Source: Turbatrix aceti
Taxonomy: Eukaryota; Nematoda; Chromadorea; Rhabditida; Panagrolaimidae
Direction of reading: 5' to 3'
DNA length: 64,000 nucleotides
Assembly: GCA_963969345.1 (NCBI GenBank)
Contig: OZ017770.1
Span: 8,255,246-8,319,245 of the forward strand
This document shows positions 58,496 to 64,000 of this stretch, in pieces. Numbering within the stretch: position 1 is the first letter of the stretch; every line of letters begins with the position of its first letter. Position numbers and translations under genes: made by a program. The notes beneath the pieces were generated by a model. The model was given only the letters and a program-made list of their open reading frames with translations, was not told where the DNA came from and made no database searches.

Positions 58496-59739
58496 TTACG
58501 AACGATTATGAACGTTGCCTAGATCTGCATATTCGGCGGTAAGTTCGAGCGACAGAGCCATGGATGACAACGTGTTGATTACTGAAAACAAAAATCTGAG
58601 CTTCATGGAAAAATAAATATGTATGGGTATGAAAACTAACTCAAAGCAGCGGTAGTAGGGTTGCCGTTTCGGTAGAGCTCCTTCATGCGAACAATTGAGT
58701 TGATAATGTTGGCCGCCAGGTTGTCAATGAGAGTCACGTCGTGTGTCCCGTGGCAAAGTACGGAGGGCGCTAAAAACAAGTCACAAAGTTTATAATTGTT
58801 CATTTCACAGTCAGTTAAAGTTCAGAAAAAATGGAATTAATTTTGAGAAAAAAAAGTTTTAATACAAAAAAAACCCTACATACGCTGCTCAAAAACTTGT
58901 TGACTGACATCTCCGATGACGGCATTGCCGACTTCAGAGCCGCTAGAGGAGCGCACGTCATGGTAAGCACTGACGGGCATTATAAGATCGTCAACGGGAG
59001 CTTCGGGGGTGTTCTGGTTGTTGACGGCCATCGTGTTGGACTGCAGCACAACCATTTCATTCTTATTTTCCGATTCCGTGCTGATAAATTGATTTGGATT
59101 GACAATGGCGTAGTGAGACATCTGCAGGATGTAATGATTGAATTCGATCTGGTTATTGGCAGAGCTAAGATTGATTTGAATGCCGCCGGCAGAATCACCG
59201 GATTGCATAGTGATTGGCAGGATGGCGTTCGTGCTGTCGTAAAAAGCGGCATTATCAACCAAAACCTGCGTCGAGTTGCTGTTTGTATGCTGATTTGCGG
59301 CAAACTTCTGCAGCTCGTTCATGGTGGCATTACCTGACTTAATTACGCTGTCGAGGTAGAACAAATTCTGCATGGAGCCTTTCGTTTGATTTTTAAGAGG
59401 AAACCAGGCCGAGCACATACGACTGCAGTAAGTGTCGTGATTGTGAAAGTCTAATTTCTTCATCCTCATGAGGACACGAATGTTGCGGCTCTTGATGAAG
59501 ATAGAGCCCTTCCAGTCCTTAGACTTGACCCTATCTGCCCTGACCGTAAATTCGAGAGGCGAAATGAACTTTCCGCCAAATTCGATGCATTTTTTGTGAA
59601 TGCCGGGACACGTGAACAGCTCCAAATGAAACTTGCCGATCAGACGGCCACAGCGTGCGTTGTAAACTTTTTCTGTCAGCGGCGACATGATCTGGTCGTC
59701 AGAAGCCGTTAGACTGAATGGAGACGGCTGCGAGTTCAT
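58496..59739 (-). CDS. SAND-domain protein of the GMEB type
   Basis: Minus-strand exons 59739-58884, 58769-58641, 58581-58496, phase-1 joins, 356 residues. The SAND domain spans about residues 27-100: GKFHLELFTCPGIHKKCIEF, FISPLEFTVRADRVKSKDWKGSI, then LDFHNHDTYCSRMC. The KDWK core (74-77), the CPGIxxKC stretch and the following His/Cys cluster match GMEB1/2-type proteins, which bind DNA through SAND and modulate transcription. C. elegans has GMEB homologues. The rest is Asn/Ser-rich with a Gln-rich end. The last two exons are helical-looking (LIDNLAANIINSIVRMKELY) and could form the coiled-coil region seen in GMEBs. An acceptor CTTTGCAG lies 19 nt before the ATG. Confidence 0.88.
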
Positions 59740-59759
59740 GACGGTAATACGGCAGCTTC

Positions 59760-60490
59760 TGCAAAGATATGTAGGCGTCGGGTAATGTCAGCAACCAGGA
59801 CTGACTTTCTTTTCTGGATAACAATTACAAAAACAAATCTGTTAAAAAACACAAAAAAGATTGCAACAAAAACAGATCACATGTTTTTGTTATTTGCAAA
59901 ATCAATCAACTGAACACGCATCAAATTATTAGAAATTTTTTTTTATCAATTCAAAAATGGCAAATGAACAAATTACGATAAAACCAGTTTTCAAAAAATG
60001 TGAAGAATGAAAAAAGATACCTTTTCTGGTACCATAACAGTCACGTTCTACATATACCTGTGAGAAAACTAAAAAAAAACGGCACGCTATAGGGATAACA
60101 ACTGATTAAAGGAGTCAGGGAGATGCAACTAAAAAACGTACATGGGGAAAGAAGGGATAAAAATTTGTAATGCTCCTTAGTTTGCGGCAAGGCATTTCCT
60201 ATATCGCGAAAGTCAAAATATCTGTCTTTTTTTTGTACTTTGTCGTTACTGCAAAACGTTGTTGTAATAGAGATTCCTTCGGCTAAAAATAACTTCGATT
60301 GCAAAATGTCATGCCTGCGACAGACAGAGATGCGACAGAAAAAAGAGCGATACCCCAGAAAAAAAAAGCTTTATAGAACGTACAAGAGCGAATAAGTTTG
60401 ATTGTGCAGCTATTGTTGTAAGTTTGTAAGTTCATCAGAACTAATGTGTGTCAAAGCAGCTCTGATAAACTTACAAAACAGAATTTCTTT
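59760..60490. other. Intergenic region, no gene seen
   Basis: AT-rich. A minus frame at 60041-60304 has no homology or splice support that I can see. Confidence 0.4.
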
Positions 60491-60685
60491 TTAATGCATC
60501 ACTTTTGTTGGCACCCAGAGTGACACTTTATTTCCAGTGACATTATATGATCCAGTAAAACAAGGGCATCGCCGGTCAACGATGTCTAAATCGTTGGGGT
60601 AAACTAACGCTTCGCTTTCAACGACGGACAAAGGAAAACTACGGAGCTTAATGTCACAAGACAAAAACAACACCGCGAGTTGCAT
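60491..60685 (-). CDS. Candidate small protein, 64 residues, possibly secreted
   Basis: The minus-strand frame from ATG 60685 begins MQLAVLFLSC, a short hydrophobic start that could be a signal peptide. It continues with protein-like composition (VVESEALVYPNDLDIVDRRC, then TGSYNVTGNKVSLWVP) and ends at TAA 60493-60491. It includes two N-glycosylation-like sites and three cysteines after the hydrophobic start. The open frame extends a little upstream without ATG, so it may instead be the last exon of a larger gene. No family recognised. Confidence 0.4.
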   Translation of the reverse strand: MQLAVLFLSCDIKLRSFPLSVVESEALVYPNDLDIVDRRCPCFTGSYNVTGNKVSLWVPTKVMH

Positions 60686-60695
60686 GCAGCACAAA

Positions 60696-61990
60696 AAAAT
60701 TCGTACTTGAAAAAAAACTAATATACACGCATATTTCTTAAATCACAAGACTAATTTTAAGAGCAATAGCACGCGAGATAGGTGCGGTGCAGCGTGGTTG
60801 TGCACCCTTGCCCTCCTACCTTTTTTACCGTTTTCACTCTCTTTACTGCTCAACCTCATGCAATCAACCATTTTATGCCATTTTTTCAAAAAAAAATGTG
60901 GCAAAGGATTGCCTTCTGAAAAAAAAAAAATTATTTGGACGACAAAATAGGCATACATTATCCAATCTAATCATAAAATAATACGACATACATAGATTTG
61001 TGATCGGAGCCATAACAGCCAACTCTTCTTTGGTAGCTATGTCTTTCTTTCTTTTTTTTTGACATTTTCCTTGACTTTTTGCACACGGTACACCGCGCGC
61101 TACCGTCAGCTGTAAATGGAAAAGAACACGCAGCCGGTGAATAGTAAAGGAGCCAGGCGGGCGTCTATTTGTTATCCATCAACGCGAATGATGCACAGCA
61201 AAATAAAAATACAGTAGGAAAAAGAAGAATGGATGAACGATGTTATTGGTTTTCTATTTTAACATACATACATTTTGTATTTTTGTTGGGCCATAAAGCT
61301 TCAAACTATCGAGTTTTGTAAATTTAGCATTTTTGTAGTACATAATTTTTTTTGGAAATTTTAAATATTTCATTTTGAACCTTCGTGTTATTTTATGTCT
61401 GAAGCGGAAACTCAATTTCAGTATTTCGTTGAGTTCATGAAAATAATAAAAATACAGTAAATATCGTATAATGTTACCGTTCGACACACGTGAATCATTT
61501 CCTTATTTGCCTGTGAAGATCAATGGAGTAATACATTCGCCTGAATATACGCTCTCATCGATCGTTTTGTTTTTTTCTATGTAAATTGCTGGTCACACAA
61601 CACCAACAAGGGACAGGGTTTGTATTTTACGTGCAAGAAAAAAATCATTCATTTGTCGTAGCAGCGCATTCGTCTTACTCTTCCCGCTTTTTTCTCACGA
61701 TGCAAATGCAGTCCCAGACGAGTGAAAACTTGTCCGTTTATGCCAATTAGTAGTAGTGTGATAGTTAAGCCTGACATTTATCATGGCTTTGTGACGGTGT
61801 GCTTTCTTGGATTATGCTGCTAACCAGCAGTTCCGGTCATGCGCGCTCCCGTAGTCTTAGGGCGAAAATTTTTTTGCAATGATTGTCATTATGCGATCGA
61901 TGAATGAATATCGTCGATTTCTCTCATTTGCGTGTTGCGTTTCATATTCGTTCTCGTATGTTCGTTTGTTACCTCTTATTTTCTTCTTTG
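60696..61990. other. Intergenic region, no gene seen
   Basis: AT-rich, with no frame that shows coding character. Confidence 0.4.
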
Positions 61991-62014
61991 TTTCAGCGTT
62001 TCTTCTTCTCGATT

Positions 62015-62926
62015 ATGATTTCGAAGAAGCAGAAGATAATTCGCGAGCAGCTTGAAAATGTCACGAAGGACGATGAAAAGCTGACTGGTTTGGCCAAGGC
62101 GATGAGTACTCGCGTTCGTATTCTTTCTTCCCCGACCTTCATCCAAGAAGAACTTGACAATAGTAAGTTTTTTCTTGCAATGATCGGATAAGGGGCAAAA
62201 TTGAGAGGGGAACGAATTCGGTCGCATTGTTTGCGCTGAATTTTGATTTTTCTGAGTAAAGTGCATATTCGGTAGTGCAAATCTCTCATTGGTGATGCAT
62301 ATTTTATCACGCCGTGATAAGAGCTGTGTTTGCTACTTTTTTTAGTTCCGCGACTCCTGTTTGGGGTTGATAGTCGTTTTTCTATCTATTTTGATTGTTT
62401 TTCAGATCGTCAAGTGGTTGCAAAGTTCAATCAGCAGCTCGACGGCTTTCGTTTGATGAATCAGAAGCGCCCCACGCGCGAGGATGCGTTTCGTGATCGC
62501 GCCTATTGGATGAAGAAACGCGACAAAATCGACTTTCACTACGGCAATTACGAACTCACCGACGGCGAGAAAAGCGTCATTGCCGGCCTCATCACATCTC
62601 AGTGCCCATCGGAGGGTATTCCTCTGAATACGAAGATCTGCCGTGCCATTCCTGATGATCTCGTTGCAATCAAAGTTCCGAAGAATCAGGTCTTCAAAGA
62701 TCACCCCATCAAGATCGAGCGTCATGAAAAGAAGTTGGCTGACGCGAAACTCGACTTTGAGCAAATGCATCAGTGGCGTGCTCCGGCCTTTGATGCTCTC
62801 GTCGACGCTCTCCCCGAGAACGATCCTCATCGTGACCTCCTTCCCGGTTCTGATCTGGATCCGCGTGGCCGCGAAAAAGGCTTCCATTTTCTGAAGCCAA
62901 TACCCCACCTCCCGGAAGATGAATAA
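62015..62926 (+). CDS. Unrecognised charged protein, 222 residues
   Basis: Exons 62015-62162 and 62406-62926, phase-1 join. The start is MISKKQKIIREQLENVTKDD, a helical charged N-terminus. Then come NRQVVAKFNQQLDGFRLMNQ and a basic stretch with RDRAYWMKKRDKIDFHYGNY. An acidic/Pro-rich end (LPGSDLDPRGREKGFHFLKP, PHLPEDE) closes the protein. There is no signal peptide or membrane span. The codons are GC-rich and biased, as in a well-expressed gene; a ribosomal or mitochondrial-complex accessory role is only a guess from size and charge. An acceptor TTGTTTCAG lies 18 nt before the ATG. A polyadenylation signal AATAAA is at 62989-62994. Confidence 0.75.
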
Positions 62927-62988
62927 AAAGTACACTGTCAATGGCGGTTGTGTTTTGTTTTTTGATGTTGATGTGTTGTTTTGACTTG

Positions 62989-62994
62989 AATAAA
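62989..62994 (+). terminator. Polyadenylation signal AATAAA
   Basis: It lies 62 nt after the stop codon of the 62015-62926 gene. Confidence 0.55.
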
Positions 62995-63317
62995 TCGAAA
63001 TGACCACGTGAAGTAACTCGCACAATTGATTGATAATAGTTATTCTTGGGAAAGGGATTTTCTTGCAATGCTTCAATCACGTAAATGTGTTCTTTCACTT
63101 ACGCCTCCGCAGAATTTACTTTTAGCTTATATTTTTGTACAATGACACAAAAACAATGGTCATCCGCGCGCGCTTACATTTGTGTGTTAATTTTGACGCT
63201 TTCGTGTCAAACCAGTTTATATATTATTATTAAGATTTTATATGCAACAGATCACACATGTCCTGGATATTGTAACAATCCATGTTTTGTAAAAACATAA
63301 TAATTTTGAGGTCCGCA

Positions 63318-63756
63318 ATGCCTTTTACAAGTTATGATTTAGAAAAATGCATTACGGCCTTTACAGGATATGCATCTGAACACAACTTTGTTTTATTTAT
63401 CCGAACAACTCCGGAAGCGATAAACTCCCGATCGCGATCGAAACTCTTGCTGAAATCGACGAAAATAATAGTTCTCCTGTCACTAGTCTCGATGACCATT
63501 GTGGAAAGCTGCCGCTACACAATTCGTAGTCAGGCGGGAAAAATCAAACGATGGGAGAAAGAAATGGCTACTAACATAAGAAGCATCAGTTGACAATTGA
63601 GCTCGCCCAATGTGCTAAAGCATCGCCAGAAAAAGGAAGAATACCAGGAAATGGACGAGCCATTGCCGTCCACGTCATCCTTGTCGGAGCAACCTCCCTT
63701 CACGCCACGTTTGTCCGAACCATTGCCGTTCACGCCATTTGCACGCAGACGACGAT
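63318..63756 (+). pseudogene. Broken or mis-spliced coding region of unknown family
   Basis: From ATG 63318 a frame reads MPFTSYDLEKCITAFTGYAS, EHNFVLFIR. Around 63406 a second frame becomes protein-like (NNSGSDKLPIAIETLAEIDE and onward to KLPLHNS, stop). The first frame then resumes (GKIKRWEKEMATNIRSIS) and meets a TGA at 63591-63593. Past that stop the same frame continues as SSPNVLKHRQKKEEYQEMDE and a Pro/Ser-rich end (PFTPRLSEPLPFTPFARRRR). The opening resembles the first lines of MULE/FLYWCH-SWIM transposase-like proteins, but only loosely. Two frameshifts plus a stop suggest a pseudogene; unseen small introns or assembly errors could also explain it. Confidence 0.4.
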
Positions 63757-63783
63757 AGAATGTTCTAAAAGACGCTTGATTAG

Positions 63784-64000
63784 TTCAATTTGGAACTGAT
63801 ATTCAAGATAAAGTGGTTTACTTTGCAAAGTTCTGAATCTAAAAATATCTTTAAAAAACGAAATGTTATTATTTATGAAAGCTGCGGCATTGCTAAATAT
63901 CTTCAGCGAGATTGCGCGACGGCTCGAATTTGTTCCCTGCATAACCCATCTGACAAAGACATTGGTAAGGTGTACAGAAAATGCAACAGCATCAAGAATT
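63784..64000 (+). CDS. Partial exon of an unrecognised Cys-containing protein, running off the window
   Basis: After the acceptor-like GATTAG the frame is open to the window end: FNLELIFKIKWFTLQSSESK, then NVIIYESCGIAKYLQRDCAT, ARICSLHNPSDKDIGKVYRK, CN. It has four Cys and a His in the second half and protein-like composition. It may be a later exon of the disturbed coding region just upstream, or the decayed body of the same element. Confidence 0.4.

Overview
The window looks like nuclear DNA from a nematode, or a close relative with the same gene style. The base composition is AT-rich. Introns are mostly 40-80 bp, with GT...TTTTCAG/TTTTAG borders. Several start codons sit just after an unpaired splice acceptor, as expected for spliced-leader trans-splicing. 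The recognisable genes also fit: an ERG potassium channel matching the UNC-103 family, a Smad without a visible MH1 domain as in worm DAF-14, and a GMEB-type SAND-domain protein. I cannot name a species. Exon joins below were worked out by eye from reading frame and splice signals.

Layout. 1-1674: a large inverted repeat whose arms are built from diverged ~331-bp direct repeats. 2505-4297: a degenerate CCCGAA-type repeat, a short aspartic-protease relic, then an intronless secreted aspartic protease whose second catalytic Asp is Glu. 4.3-17.2 kb: mostly AT-rich and gene-poor, with a possible pair of minus-strand terminal exons near 5.6-6.1 kb, a SINE-like insertion at 13.05-13.15 kb and one GC-richer candidate exon near 12.2-12.7 kb. 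17.27-28.03 kb: the ERG-type channel gene, with at least four candidate alternative 5' exons and a confident core of 14 exons. 28-36.2 kb: no gene I can defend, though several GC-rich islands occur. 36.26-38.20 kb: a BED zinc-finger/AT-hook protein carrying a hAT-transposase-like segment.

39.25-45.25 kb: two convergent acidic proteins that appear to be diverged paralogues. Each carries a copy of the same ~175-210 bp repeat in an intron. 47.29-48.0 kb: a uridine-cytidine-kinase homologue with a changed Walker A motif and a changed catalytic Asp. 51.79-53.14 kb: the MH1-less Smad. 54.78-56.23 kb: an RSK/S6K-like AGC kinase with DFN in place of DFG. 57.23-58.00 kb: an unrecognised protein. 58.50-59.74 kb (minus): the GMEB/SAND protein. 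60.49-60.69 kb (minus): a small possible secreted protein. 62.02-62.93 kb: an unrecognised 222-aa protein. 63.3-64.0 kb: broken or partial coding sequence running off the end.

No operon is demonstrated. The genes read as independent signalling, chromatin and metabolic units. The most striking features are three enzymes with altered catalytic residues, the MH1-less Smad, and the paralogue pair at 39-45 kb.
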